Source of the DNA: Lachnospiraceae bacterium
GTDB lineage: Bacteria; Bacillota; Clostridia; Lachnospirales; Lachnospiraceae
Length of the DNA: 64,000 nucleotides
Direction: 5' to 3'
Assembly (NCBI GenBank): GCA_017461725.1
Contig: JAFTXG010000023.1
Span: 1 to 64,000, forward strand
Shown: positions 7,491 through 16,434 of the stretch, piece after piece
How the letters are laid out: every line of letters starts with the position of its first letter
Numbering within the stretch: the stretch's first letter is position 1
Notes under the pieces: model-generated
Database searches by the model: none
Told to the model about the DNA's origin: nothing
The model's input: the letters and a program-made list of their open reading frames with translations, nothing else
Translations under genes and position numbers: made by a program

Positions 7491-9747
7491 AATTTGTTCT
7501 CTTTACAAACTCCTCCTGGAATGACCTGGACAGCGTTACAAACCGTGCCGTATAACCGGTAACCTTCACAATGATATTCCAGTATTCCGGATTCTCCGGA
7601 TGCTCAATGGCGTCCTTAAGCTCTTCCAGATCCATAATATTCAGATTGATCTGCATGCCGTTCTTTTTGAAAAATGCGGTTGAAAACTCCTCAACATATT
7701 TATAGATCTCATTTTTCCCATCAAAGAATTTCGGCTGCAGCTCAATCTGCAGGGAACCGCCGAGGAACTTTTTATTATCCACCTTTGCACAGGAGTTCGC
7801 GGTTGCGGTCAGTCCTCTGGTATTTCTTCCCGCCGTAGGATTACAGCCATGAGCCAGTGGCTCCTGTGCCAGTCGTCCGTCCGGTGTCGCTCCGATGATC
7901 TCAGAAGCAGTATGGCCCTGGAACTGGAAAAGACTTGCACGGTACTGCTGGCCCCGATTATTGGTCATACGGTCCATAATATCCGCAATGCTTTCCGTGA
8001 TTCTGACATACATACCGTCAACATCATCATAATCGTTTCCATATTTGTGCTCTTTTAAGAAGCGCTGTCTCATGACCTCCTTATCCTTCCAGTTTTCCTT
8101 TACTGCGTCCCTTACCTCTTTCAGTGTATACATGTTCTTCTCATACACCAACTTCTGAATGGCAAACAGAGAGTCACATACATTGGGAATACCTAAAATG
8201 TTCGTGGAGGTAAACTGATAATCCACGCCTCTGTGATCAGTAATGTCAAGCCCCCGTTCTATGGTTGTATGACAGTTTAAGGAGGTCACGATCTCCGGCC
8301 ACACATTTGCGATTACATCATACTGGGCATCCTTAAATACCCTCAACGCATCACAGGTCTTTTTTAATTCCTTTACAAATTCTTCATACAGCTGTTCAAA
8401 TCCGGTGTAATTGTTTGCAATCGCATTATCCATGGCACGGAACATAGGGTCTGTCAATACCACAGAATTGGTATCCTGATCACAATATTCCTTCCCCGGT
8501 ATACAATACCACTGGCATCCGCTGTAGCAGACATCCGCTGCATCCTCCTCCGGTACTCCGGAACGCAGCTCTGTCTGGTAAATGACATCATAGTTTACTA
8601 AGGAAGGGATACCTGCACCATGTCTTGCCAGAACATCACATACGTAAGCATAAAATTCCGGATTCATGTCAGCATGCCACATCACACCAAGATTATTATA
8701 ATCATCTATCATGTCATAGGCTTCCATTACCAGAAAGCTTACTTCATTGGTAGCATCCTTGCCGTATTTATCCCTGCCACCCATGCTGAAGAATTGCCCT
8801 CTGAGTTTTAAGAACATCTCTGCAAGATATTCTCTCGCTTCCTCATGGGTCATAACCTTCTTATCAATATCATTTCTGTAAAGTGCGATCAGATATTCAT
8901 CAATCCTGCCATAACCGTTTCCATGTCCTACGATCCTGTCGGTAATCACGGCAAAAGTAAGCCACTGGACACCCTCGTAAAAGCTTGCAGGAGGGTTTGT
9001 GGATATATTTTTGCAGGCTTTGGAAATTTTTAAATATCTCTCCTTCTGTTCCGGATCTTTTTCTCCTTCATAAAGCTCATATGCCCGCTCACTGTACTTG
9101 TTTATGTATGCAATAATCGCCTCACAGGTATATTTTGCTCCCTTCAAAAAGGTAGTCTTTTTCTGATTCTCCAGCTCCTCATATTTTTTCAGGGACCTGT
9201 TGATCCTTTCCAAAATTCCGCCCCATCCCTGCTTTAAGCCGATATTATAATCCGGACAGGTATGACCATGGCTGTTTCCCCCTGCTCCCAGCTCTCTGGC
9301 AACCCTGCCAAGAGCCTTCACATGCTCACCAAAGTCATATTTTCTGACTTCGTTCATCTCCCAGTGAAACTCACCTACTATGGTCTCATTTTCATAAATT
9401 TCTGCCGGACTGTGGTCTAAGAGAAATTTAAAATCCTTTCCCCAGCTTTCTGCATTTTCCACATACCCATCCACACGGGAGGGCATCTGATCCAACAGCG
9501 GAAAATCCATGCCGCAGTCTACCCTGCAGCCATGATCCCCAAGACTCATTCCTGCAAACTTGTGCTCGCCACTTCTCGGGGCAATGGCATTGCCTGCATC
9601 GGACCAGTGATACACCAGCTGTGTCTCATTGGCGGTATAAAGATTACGCTTACCGGATACCGCCAACTCTCTGCTTCGTTTTTGTAATGCCTTTATGCGG
9701 TCGCCGGGCACAAATTTTGCCTCTGCCTGAAACTTAATATTTGCCAT
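7471..9747 (-). CDS. Glycyl radical enzyme (PFL/dehydratase superfamily), substrate unknown
   Basis: 758 residues. The C-terminal radical motif is VKVTGYTARF, with the radical glycine about 28 residues from the end (near residue 731). It departs from the usual RVxGYxA by Lys for Arg and Thr for the small residue. The thiyl cysteine region reads YSGCQWYCIPGKEYC (first Cys near residue 411). Known GRE dehydratases and lyases usually have Cys-x-Glu here and PFL has Cys-Cys; neither is present. The start chosen follows AGGAGG by 6 bases. It overlaps the upstream beta-helix gene by 14 bases and its own activase by 20. No microcompartment genes lie nearby. The context of esterases, isomerases and a mutarotase points to a sugar or sugar acid as substrate. 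Confidence 0.93.
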   Translation of the reverse strand: MANIKFQAEAKFVPGDRIKALQKRSRELAVSGKRNLYTANETQLVYHWSDAGNAIAPRSGEHKFAGMSLGDHGCRVDCGMDFPLLDQMPSRVDGYVENAESWGKDFKFLLDHSPAEIYENETIVGEFHWEMNEVRKYDFGEHVKALGRVARELGAGGNSHGHTCPDYNIGLKQGWGGILERINRSLKKYEELENQKKTTFLKGAKYTCEAIIAYINKYSERAYELYEGEKDPEQKERYLKISKACKNISTNPPASFYEGVQWLTFAVITDRIVGHGNGYGRIDEYLIALYRNDIDKKVMTHEEAREYLAEMFLKLRGQFFSMGGRDKYGKDATNEVSFLVMEAYDMIDDYNNLGVMWHADMNPEFYAYVCDVLARHGAGIPSLVNYDVIYQTELRSGVPEEDAADVCYSGCQWYCIPGKEYCDQDTNSVVLTDPMFRAMDNAIANNYTGFEQLYEEFVKELKKTCDALRVFKDAQYDVIANVWPEIVTSLNCHTTIERGLDITDHRGVDYQFTSTNILGIPNVCDSLFAIQKLVYEKNMYTLKEVRDAVKENWKDKEVMRQRFLKEHKYGNDYDDVDGMYVRITESIADIMDRMTNNRGQQYRASLFQFQGHTASEIIGATPDGRLAQEPLAHGCNPTAGRNTRGLTATANSCAKVDNKKFLGGSLQIELQPKFFDGKNEIYKYVEEFSTAFFKKNGMQINLNIMDLEELKDAIEHPENPEYWNIIVKVTGYTARFVTLSRSFQEEFVKRTNYEGFGI

Positions 9748-11500
9748 TTTCATCCTCCTGAAACCTGTTCAAACCATTTACCTTTTCCTTGATGATCGTA
9801 TTGTTATCAGTATCCATTTCCCAGAACCAAACGGCTCCGTTCTTGGAATACATCACGTCTTTATCAAAGGTAATATATTTACTCAAATCATTTCCGCCTG
9901 CCTCTAAAGAGGTACACTCCAGTACAATGTCTCCCGTGCCTGATACAATGTTATTCTTCCACGTAAAATCAGAAGCACGGTATATACGGATCCACACTTC
10001 TCCATCATTTATCATGATATTGTTTTTTAAAGTACAATGCTTTGATCTGTGTGCAAGAAATGGTACTTTTACATTTATGGAAACATTTCCATCCGCCACC
10101 GAATCCTCACTGAACTCATCAAAATAAACTGCATTTGCCTTTTTATTTCCCGGTATGTCAGAAATAAAGTTATCCTTTACCAGTGTCCCCTCTGCTCTGG
10201 AGCAGTAAATGGCAGATCCATCATCCAGTTCCAACATGCATCGTGTCAGCTTGTTATTTCTGATGATATGAGGACCACCATTACAGGTAATACCGCAATA
10301 AGGAGCACGGTCAATGGTATTGTACTCTATGATGGTCTGTCCCTTTTCCGGTATCCTTCCATCCTGTACAAAAACTAACAGTGACTTTCCTCCTGCATGA
10401 ATCGGAATGGCTGACAGGTCATACATACCAATATCCCTTAATTCATTGTAGGCGATTCTTTCATCTTCACATTCGAAGGTCAGAATACCGCAGGATGCAC
10501 ATTTATGAACGACACAGTTTTCCACAGCAATCCGCTTTGAACGCAGCACCTTGATTCCCTGTCCTCCGGAATAGGAAATATCCAGCATATTCAGGGTAAT
10601 ATCCTGACTGTCTTCCACCTGAATGGCACCGGAAGGATTTACGGCACGAAGTCCCGCGATCTGTCCACACTCGGCATTTGACAAAAACAGCTTTAAATTT
10701 TCCACAACAACATGGCTGCAGTTTTTCAGCTTCAAAAGAGAAGTGCTGACAGGAACCATGGCCTCCGTGTTCTCTTCACTTTGGCCATCCAACGGAAGAT
10801 AGTAGATCTTTTTTTCTGTACGGTCATAACACCAGCTTCCCGGCTTAGTCAAACCATACTTTGTATTCAGAAACCGGCATGCAATTACCCTTCCCTTGTC
10901 ATTGTCCATAATGCGAAATGCTCCGGCAGGATGGGCCATAGGATACTGTGTGGTAATCACACCGTTTTTCCGGTCAAACGCTTTCACTGCAACTGTGGAT
11001 TCGTCCCAAATATGAAGGATTCTCATATCACAGTTATTGATGTCCAATTCTTCCGGAATCTCTGACGGATCTACGGTAGCATGTGTCAGTTCCTCTTCGT
11101 TAAGCGGTCTGTTCCATCCGCCATTTCTGGAATCCATCCACCTTATATCTGTTACATCCTTTACTAAAATACATCCTTCCTCCGGATAAGTGGATTTTGG
11201 GCAGAGCACTCCATTTACGATTAATACACGGGGCTCTGTTTCCGTACGCAGGGACAAAAATTCTCCTTCTCTGTCCCACTTGTGAAACACCTTCCCTCCA
11301 AGCAATGCACTTCCTTTTTCAGAGGTGATGGTCACATTTTTTAATCCTTCTGCTTCGATCGTTTTTTTTAATGTGATATCATCTTCAATATAGATAACTG
11401 CCGCATCCTCTTTTAAGGAAGCATTTTTCAATGCCTCTTCCAATTCGCAATACGTTTTTACTTTGTAACTTTCTATTTTATCTCGTAACATATCCTCCAT
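9734..11500 (-). CDS. Right-handed parallel beta-helix protein, cytosolic
   Basis: 588 residues dominated by parallel-beta-helix repeats, for example NITLNMLDISYSGGQGIKV-like rungs, RIAVENCVVHKCASCGILT, TIIEYNTIDRAPYCGIT and HIIRNNKLTRCMLELDDGS. This fold occurs in pectate lyases, polygalacturonases and families such as GH120 and GH141. There is no signal peptide, unlike most pectinases, so it probably acts on imported oligomers. GGAGG 7 bases before the ATG fixes the start. The 3' end overlaps the glycyl radical enzyme start, a strong sign of a joint function. I cannot assign it to a catalytic family by eye; hydrolase, lyase and epimerase are all possible. Confidence 0.78.
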   Translation of the reverse strand: MEDMLRDKIESYKVKTYCELEEALKNASLKEDAAVIYIEDDITLKKTIEAEGLKNVTITSEKGSALLGGKVFHKWDREGEFLSLRTETEPRVLIVNGVLCPKSTYPEEGCILVKDVTDIRWMDSRNGGWNRPLNEEELTHATVDPSEIPEELDINNCDMRILHIWDESTVAVKAFDRKNGVITTQYPMAHPAGAFRIMDNDKGRVIACRFLNTKYGLTKPGSWCYDRTEKKIYYLPLDGQSEENTEAMVPVSTSLLKLKNCSHVVVENLKLFLSNAECGQIAGLRAVNPSGAIQVEDSQDITLNMLDISYSGGQGIKVLRSKRIAVENCVVHKCASCGILTFECEDERIAYNELRDIGMYDLSAIPIHAGGKSLLVFVQDGRIPEKGQTIIEYNTIDRAPYCGITCNGGPHIIRNNKLTRCMLELDDGSAIYCSRAEGTLVKDNFISDIPGNKKANAVYFDEFSEDSVADGNVSINVKVPFLAHRSKHCTLKNNIMINDGEVWIRIYRASDFTWKNNIVSGTGDIVLECTSLEAGGNDLSKYITFDKDVMYSKNGAVWFWEMDTDNNTIIKEKVNGLNRFQEDENGKY

Positions 11501-11521
11501 CTCATATCCTCCAATTATCAC

Positions 11522-11549
11522 TTACTGCCCTGACCGCCGAGAGCAAGTG
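11522..11549. repeat. 28-base repeat, copy A
   Basis: This stretch matches 18702-18729 at 27 of 28 positions. Read on the minus strand, both copies encode TCSR(R/W)SGQ followed by a TAA stop. In copy B these are the real last codons of the 868-aa gene; here the rest of that gene is missing and the stop sits just before the ribosome site of the beta-helix gene. I read it as the footprint of a deleted paralogue. Confidence 0.7.
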
Positions 11550-11591
11550 TATTTTATCTGACGTACTGACCACTCATTCCTTTCTCAATCC

Positions 11592-12049
11592 CCAAAACAC
11601 ACATAGACACATTCTCCATCAACAAAGGTAACTTCCATATCATAGTTTTCGTTTAGCACTAGGCTTCTAATTTTGTTCCCACTATAGCATTGTAAATACA
11701 TAAATGTTTGCTCTTTCGTTCACTATTTTCACTCTTACGAACTACCACTCTGACTTTATGATGTCCGTCCGGCAAATCGGCAGTAAAAAAGCCTAAAGCA
11801 AGCTGGTTTGTTCTAAAATTTTTTATACCAAGGTTCGCCACTTCCGATAACCTGTCCATCGCAGTAGACATCAAATGCACATGTATCGCTCTTCAGATTG
11901 ATGATATCTTTTTTGATTCTTGCATAAACATCAACAATCCGGTCACCGCTAATACCCTTATTAATAAATTCACACTCTCTGGGATGCTCGTAACCTAATT
12001 GACCTTTCACCATATGTGCATAGCCCAGGGATTTTCTAAAACTATCTTG
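11592..12049 (-). pseudogene. Decayed SGNH hydrolase remnant with frameshifts
   Basis: Three short minus-strand frames read as one broken protein: GYAHMVKGQLGYEHPRECEF...GISGDRIVDVYARIKKD, resembling SGNH block II, then DVYCDGQVIGSGEPWYKK; next, in another frame, RTNQLALGFFTADLPDGHHK; and last, in a third frame, GNKIRSLVLNENYDMEVTF ending in CVYVCFGD-stop. The Ser nucleophile block is missing at the 5' end, where the sequence joins directly to the stop of the TIM-barrel gene. At least two frameshifts plus a 5' truncation, and an internal deletion is likely. It is a relic, not a functional gene. Confidence 0.7.
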
Positions 12050-12880
12050 TCAGAAAAGCTGTTTTATAAACTCTTGATCTTGCTTTGCAAACTCCGGAAT
12101 TGCTCCCTCTCGTAATATGGAAAGTCTTTCCTGTGGAATCTCTCTTAAAGCATCAAAAACTGCCTTGTAATCCACAACAGAATCATTTAAACCACATAGA
12201 TGATATCCCCGTTCACTTCGACGCACACCTTTGATATGTACTGCAGCAATTAAGTTTCCCCAACTATCAATCGCCCGACGATATAGTTCATCCTGTTTAT
12301 TAAGACACTCTGGGCTTAATAAATTGGCAGGATCAAAAACAATTTTAAGATTTGGGCTTTTAACATTATCAATAATCTCACGAGTTACTTCCACCGTATT
12401 CATGGTGTGACTCCAAACAGGTTCCAATGCCACCATTACCCCTTGTCTTTCTGCTTCCGGCATGATAGCTTCTAAACTTGTCAAAAGTACCTTTAACCCT
12501 TCTTCTCTACTTACCGTAGAATTTAAACAATCAAAATGAGAGGTTTCACTTGCAATACAAGAAGCACCTAATTCTTTACAAACTGGTATTTGACTAATGA
12601 AATCTGCAACATCCTTTTGCCGCTTTTCTGAATTCAATGTTCCCAACTCTACATATGTCCCCAGAACAGCAACATTTAACTGCACTGTTTTCATTGCATT
12701 CCGGGCTTCAGCCACTAACTCTGGCGTTACATCTTCATAAGATGTGACACCAGCCATCAATTTCTTGAAAGCTAATTGCGTACATTCCCACCCGTCTTGT
12801 TTAATATGCGTGAAAATATCATTTACATTGCCCTTGCCATAATCGTGTCCACGAACCCCTAATATAAACTTCGGCACCAC
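12050..12880 (-). CDS. Sugar phosphate isomerase/epimerase-like TIM barrel
   Basis: 276 residues of the xylose-isomerase-like (AP endonuclease 2) fold, which covers metal-dependent epimerases and isomerases of sugars and keto acids. Candidate metal ligands are Glu in VMVALEPVW, Asp in KIVFDPANLL, His in AAVHIKGVR and Glu in SILREGAI. The start is GTG (GTG GTG CCG), preceded by AGGAGG at 5 bases. A conserved HDYGKG near the N-terminus and SETSHFD are also seen. It lies between two SGNH genes (one decayed), upstream of the glycyl radical enzyme cluster. The substrate is not determinable from sequence. Confidence 0.82.
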   Translation of the reverse strand: MVPKFILGVRGHDYGKGNVNDIFTHIKQDGWECTQLAFKKLMAGVTSYEDVTPELVAEARNAMKTVQLNVAVLGTYVELGTLNSEKRQKDVADFISQIPVCKELGASCIASETSHFDCLNSTVSREEGLKVLLTSLEAIMPEAERQGVMVALEPVWSHTMNTVEVTREIIDNVKSPNLKIVFDPANLLSPECLNKQDELYRRAIDSWGNLIAAVHIKGVRRSERGYHLCGLNDSVVDYKAVFDALREIPQERLSILREGAIPEFAKQDQEFIKQLF

Positions 12881-13029
12881 TTATTCCTCCTATCATTACA
12901 CTTATTTTTGCGTTTTTATTGAAAATGATATGTGGCCTGTCCATCATTGACGTAGGATGAAGAAAAGACTTTGGATTATCTAAATCTGATGGAATAATAA
13001 TGACCTTTTCCATCAGCATGAATCGTGTC
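12881..13029 (-). other. Intergenic stretch with possible decayed coding sequence
   Basis: On the minus strand just after the SGNH stop, a short frame reads DTIHADGKGHYYS and then stops. That pattern resembles the catalytic Asp-x-x-His block at the end of SGNH hydrolases. A further open piece, YVNDGQATYHFQ-stop, follows in another frame. No start, ribosome site or continuous frame is present, so it is probably debris from a lost esterase gene. This is a weak reading. Confidence 0.3.
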
Positions 13030-13668
13030 TCACAATATATTTTCCAACTTCTTAGTAAGATACTCCGCAAATTCCACATAAGCATCCGGAAGCAGATGAA
13101 GTCCATCCTCTCGGAAAATATCCCGGAATCCCTGGAAAGTTCCGATATCTTCCGTTCTCTCATAAAAGAAATCATTTATATCCAGATACCAGACATTATC
13201 TGTCTCAACTGCATATTCCCTCTGGTACGCATTAAACTTTGCATAGGCTGTTTTGTGCTCCTCTCTGACAGACTTGTAATCAAACACACAAAGCAGGATC
13301 AATTTAATACCCGGATAGTCTGCACGCAAAAACTCCATCAGTCTCCATGCCATATTCCAGGCCTCCTCAGCAGAAAAGCCATTAAAAATGTCATTGGGAC
13401 CGATGCGGAAAATGACCGCCTTTGGACTATATGGAACTACCAGCTTCCTGTAAAAATAGAGCAGTTCATCCACCGTGGCACCGCCAAAGCCATGGTTCAC
13501 CACGTGATATTTCCCGTCACTTGCTCTAAGCATCTGTTCTTTTGCTTCAGTCCAATTATTAAAAAAGGAACTTCCGTACAAAAGAATCTGTTCACACGCA
13601 TCCTCCTGTGTCTCCAAAACAGCAATCTTCTCATCAAATCTGTGTAGATTCAAAGGATATTTTCTCAT
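13030..13668 (-). CDS. SGNH/GDSL hydrolase
   Basis: 212 residues. Block I is LLYGSSFFNNW, where the usual GDS is GSS. Block II is HGFGGATVDE, block III is RIGPNDIF and block V is DGLHLLPDAY, so all four SGNH residues are present. There is no signal peptide. GGAGAG precedes the ATG. It is the first gene after the sugar-binding lipoprotein, about 200 bases downstream, with a hairpin in between. A role in deacylating the imported oligosaccharide is inferred. Confidence 0.8.
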   Translation of the reverse strand: MRKYPLNLHRFDEKIAVLETQEDACEQILLYGSSFFNNWTEAKEQMLRASDGKYHVVNHGFGGATVDELLYFYRKLVVPYSPKAVIFRIGPNDIFNGFSAEEAWNMAWRLMEFLRADYPGIKLILLCVFDYKSVREEHKTAYAKFNAYQREYAVETDNVWYLDINDFFYERTEDIGTFQGFRDIFREDGLHLLPDAYVEFAEYLTKKLENIL

Positions 13669-13696
13669 ACTTGTCCTCTCTCCTTTTTAATAAGTA

Positions 13697-13765
13697 GTGG
13701 CAAAAGCTTGACCCCTCTGCACATTCCTTTGTTTCTGGGATTCTGCGTATATGGTATTTTGAGCT
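13697..13765 (-). pseudogene. Remnant of a TIM-barrel isomerase gene with internal deletion
   Basis: On the minus strand this reads PYTQNPRNKGM joined directly to CRGVKLLP. Both parts match the intact TIM-barrel protein at 22482-23435 (PYTQNPGNKGMGQ and CARGVKLLPE), but the roughly 25 residues between them in the intact copy are deleted. The nucleotide match is high over about 29 and 40 bases. No start or flanking gene remains. Confidence 0.7.
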
Positions 13766-13794
13766 AATAATCGAAATATTCGCCACTCGAATCT

Positions 13795-13834
13795 CAAGCG
13801 GGATACATCTCTACTGATAATACCCCGCTTGAAA
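13795..13834 (-). promoter_or_regulatory. Intercistronic hairpin between binding-protein and SGNH genes
   Basis: TCAAGCGGG and CCCGCTTGA form a 9-base stem with a loop of about 20 bases. There is no run of T after it on the minus strand. It sits between the end of the lipoprotein gene and the downstream operon. Such hairpins often protect the 3' end of binding-protein mRNA so that it is made in excess of the downstream genes; here that role is inferred. Confidence 0.5.
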
Positions 13835-13865
13835 TCAATTCTTATTTCAATTTGCTTTTAATCAA

Positions 13866-15416
13866 TTACTTTGCTGCCCACCAAGCATCTAACTGTTTCT
13901 GAGCTTCATCAATAATCGTCTGCAAACCGTTATCATACATCTTTTGGTTCATTTCTGCAATCGTCGCTTCTACATCTTCTACTACACCACAAGCCAACAT
14001 ATTAACATATTCGATTTCTACAGCTTTCACTGCATTAATCTCATTCGTTATGTTAGATGTATCCAGAACAAATCCTGTTGTTGGCGATTTACGTGCAGTT
14101 TTAGCATATTCTGCGTAAAGAGCATAACCTTCCTCAGGATATCCTACCGGTGGATAAGAAATAAGCACATTTCCTATTTTGGTATTAGAAGTTGCCCAGG
14201 CAGTAGCATGGTCAGGATAATTCGTCCAGTCTACTTGTCCATTCACCAGATCGTAATGCATTCCTTCAATACCGTATGTAATCATATTTTTTACATTACT
14301 GTTGGTAAACAAAAGCTCTATAAATGCCACTGCACGATCTATATCATCACAAGTTGTCGTGACACAAGCATTATAGTTATTACCTGCTACTGTATAATTA
14401 TCCGGTGAAATCTGCAATTCCGCTAAATCCATTCCTCTTGCTGCCTTTTGCGCATACAATGACAAATAATCACCCTGTGTGTATATCAAACCACATAAAT
14501 TTTCATCATTCGTCTCAGCTGTAAAGTTTTCTTTTGTTAAAATATCTGATGCAATCAATCCGTTTTCATACCATTCCCTTGTCTGAAGACACAATTCCTT
14601 CCAGTCATCTGTCTCATAGAAGTTCACAACAGTACGTGGATCCTCATAGGTAGCTGAAGTAATCCATCTATTCAGTTTAATATGATTAATTTCAGCCATA
14701 GCATCTCTCAAATAAGACATTGCACTGTATTTTAACATGAATGTAGCACGTCCGTCATCTTTCAATGCCTCCAATACATCCGTCAAGTCCAGCACTGTTC
14801 GGTTAGACAAATCAAGATTGTATTTATCTACTACAGACTGCTGAACAAGGAACATTGCGTGCGTAGAGGACTCCTTATAACTAGGTACTCCATAAATTCC
14901 GCCATCAATGGTAACATTAGTCCAATGATCCGGCAAAAGTGTATCTCTCAGCGAAGTATACTTCGTATCCAGAAGTTCCGAAATATCCGCATACGCACCA
15001 TTTCGCATACGAGCATATGCATTCGCACCAAAATCACCGAGTACAATGTCTACATCTTCCTTGGCAGCCAGAGCGAGATCCAGCTTTTGATCGAACTTAT
15101 CACCTGCAGGAGTGGTTTTGAATTCAACAGTTACATTTAATTCTTTCAATTCCTCCAGTTCATTGAATGCCTTTTCTACGATCTTATCATCCGAACCGGC
15201 AGCCTGAGCAATCCACACGACAAAATGAACCGGATCAAGACTCTCCTCCACCTCTTCAGAAGAAGAAGGTTCGACACTGCCGGGAGTTTCCTTTACTTCT
15301 GACGAAGAAGGTTCTGTCGGTTTTGGCTCCACATTGCTTCCGCATCCTGTCATTGCACCGCCAATTATTGTAGCGGCAAGCAACACAGCAATAAGTTTGT
15401 TGCTACGTTTCCTCAT
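13866..15416 (-). CDS. Extracellular sugar-binding lipoprotein of an ABC importer
   Basis: 516 residues. The N-terminus has basic residues, a hydrophobic stretch and a lipobox ending GGAMTGCGSN, so the mature protein is lipid-anchored at Cys. An acidic Ser/Glu/Pro-rich linker follows (about residues 30-62), then a family-1 extracellular binding domain with FVVWIAQAAG and the long form seen in LplA/YtcQ-type oligosaccharide binders. AGGAGG precedes the ATG. It follows both permease genes. No ATPase gene is present, which is normal for this subfamily; a shared MsmX-like ATPase elsewhere would power it. Confidence 0.93.
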   Translation of the reverse strand: MRKRSNKLIAVLLAATIIGGAMTGCGSNVEPKPTEPSSSEVKETPGSVEPSSSEEVEESLDPVHFVVWIAQAAGSDDKIVEKAFNELEELKELNVTVEFKTTPAGDKFDQKLDLALAAKEDVDIVLGDFGANAYARMRNGAYADISELLDTKYTSLRDTLLPDHWTNVTIDGGIYGVPSYKESSTHAMFLVQQSVVDKYNLDLSNRTVLDLTDVLEALKDDGRATFMLKYSAMSYLRDAMAEINHIKLNRWITSATYEDPRTVVNFYETDDWKELCLQTREWYENGLIASDILTKENFTAETNDENLCGLIYTQGDYLSLYAQKAARGMDLAELQISPDNYTVAGNNYNACVTTTCDDIDRAVAFIELLFTNSNVKNMITYGIEGMHYDLVNGQVDWTNYPDHATAWATSNTKIGNVLISYPPVGYPEEGYALYAEYAKTARKSPTTGFVLDTSNITNEINAVKAVEIEYVNMLACGVVEDVEATIAEMNQKMYDNGLQTIIDEAQKQLDAWWAAK

Positions 15417-15520
15417 TCTTTTTTCCTCCTGGTTATAAAATAAAATTTATTAAGCCAAGCCTGCCGATTAAAATATATCTCAATCACCAAGCATTAACTT
15501 CATTTTCAAAAAATACACCT

Positions 15521-16414
15521 TTAACCTTTAACTGATCCCACTGTGATACCTTTCACAAAATACTTTTGGAAGAAAGGATACGCTATCAGTATCGGTCCCA
15601 TGGTAATACAAAGTATGGCCATTCTCATACTATCACTAGGCGCAGTTTGCAATGCCTTTATTTCTGCAATGCTCAAATTCTCCATATTATTTTGAAGATA
15701 TTGCATACTATTTTCAATTCGCATCAACAAAAGCTGTAATGAGGCTTTGTCCGGATCACTGATATACAACATTGAAGTCTGCCACTCATTCCAGTGACCT
15801 ACTGCAGCCATGAATCCAAGTGCAGCAAGACAAGGTTTCATAAGCGGCAAAATAACTTTAAAATACAAGTACATTTCACCGGCGCCATCCATCTTTGCAG
15901 CATCAATCAGCGACTCCGGAACATTACTTTTGATAAAGGTTCGCATAATCAAGCAATTATAGACGCTCATTGCTCCCGGGATTACCAAAACTAACAAGTT
16001 GTCTTTTAAATGATAGACGTTGGTTCTAATTATGTACTGGGAAACCATTCCCCCGCTAAACAGCATGGTAATCAATAAAAATATCGAAAGAAACGGGGTC
16101 AACATCCAGTTACTTCGGCTTAACGCATACGCAAACATACTGGTAATCAGCAACATAAGTATCGTTCCAACAACCGTTTCATAAATAGTTATAATATAAG
16201 ATTGAACAATTTGTCCGCTATATTTCGACACATATTGCCAACCTTCCAGTGACCAGCTGCTCGGAAAAAAGGTAAAACCATTTAAAGAAATACTCTCTGT
16301 ACTTGAAAACGAAACAATTACGATCAACACGAGCGGCAGCACTGCAACAAGAGTCAAAATTCCTAATACAATTGTTAAGATTGGCTGATTACTTTTAATT
16401 TTGTTCATCATCAC
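15521..16414 (-). CDS. ABC sugar permease, LplC/YtcP type
   Basis: 297 residues with about six membrane segments and the EAA-loop signature AAKMDGAGEMYLYFKVILP, which contacts the ATPase. It matches the LplC/CarB-like permease subfamily, including the closing segment FVKGITVGSVKG. The start is GTG or one of the two ATG codons that follow directly; GGAGG precedes. It pairs with the LplB-type permease encoded 20 bases upstream. Confidence 0.93.
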   Translation of the reverse strand: MMMNKIKSNQPILTIVLGILTLVAVLPLVLIVIVSFSSTESISLNGFTFFPSSWSLEGWQYVSKYSGQIVQSYIITIYETVVGTILMLLITSMFAYALSRSNWMLTPFLSIFLLITMLFSGGMVSQYIIRTNVYHLKDNLLVLVIPGAMSVYNCLIMRTFIKSNVPESLIDAAKMDGAGEMYLYFKVILPLMKPCLAALGFMAAVGHWNEWQTSMLYISDPDKASLQLLLMRIENSMQYLQNNMENLSIAEIKALQTAPSDSMRMAILCITMGPILIAYPFFQKYFVKGITVGSVKG

Positions 16415-16434
16415 TCAAACACCTCCTTTTTATA

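Noticed and set aside
12819..13175. Minus frame spanning the SGNH-TIM junction
   Set aside because: It covers the ends of two real genes and a noncoding gap in another frame, with no family resemblance.
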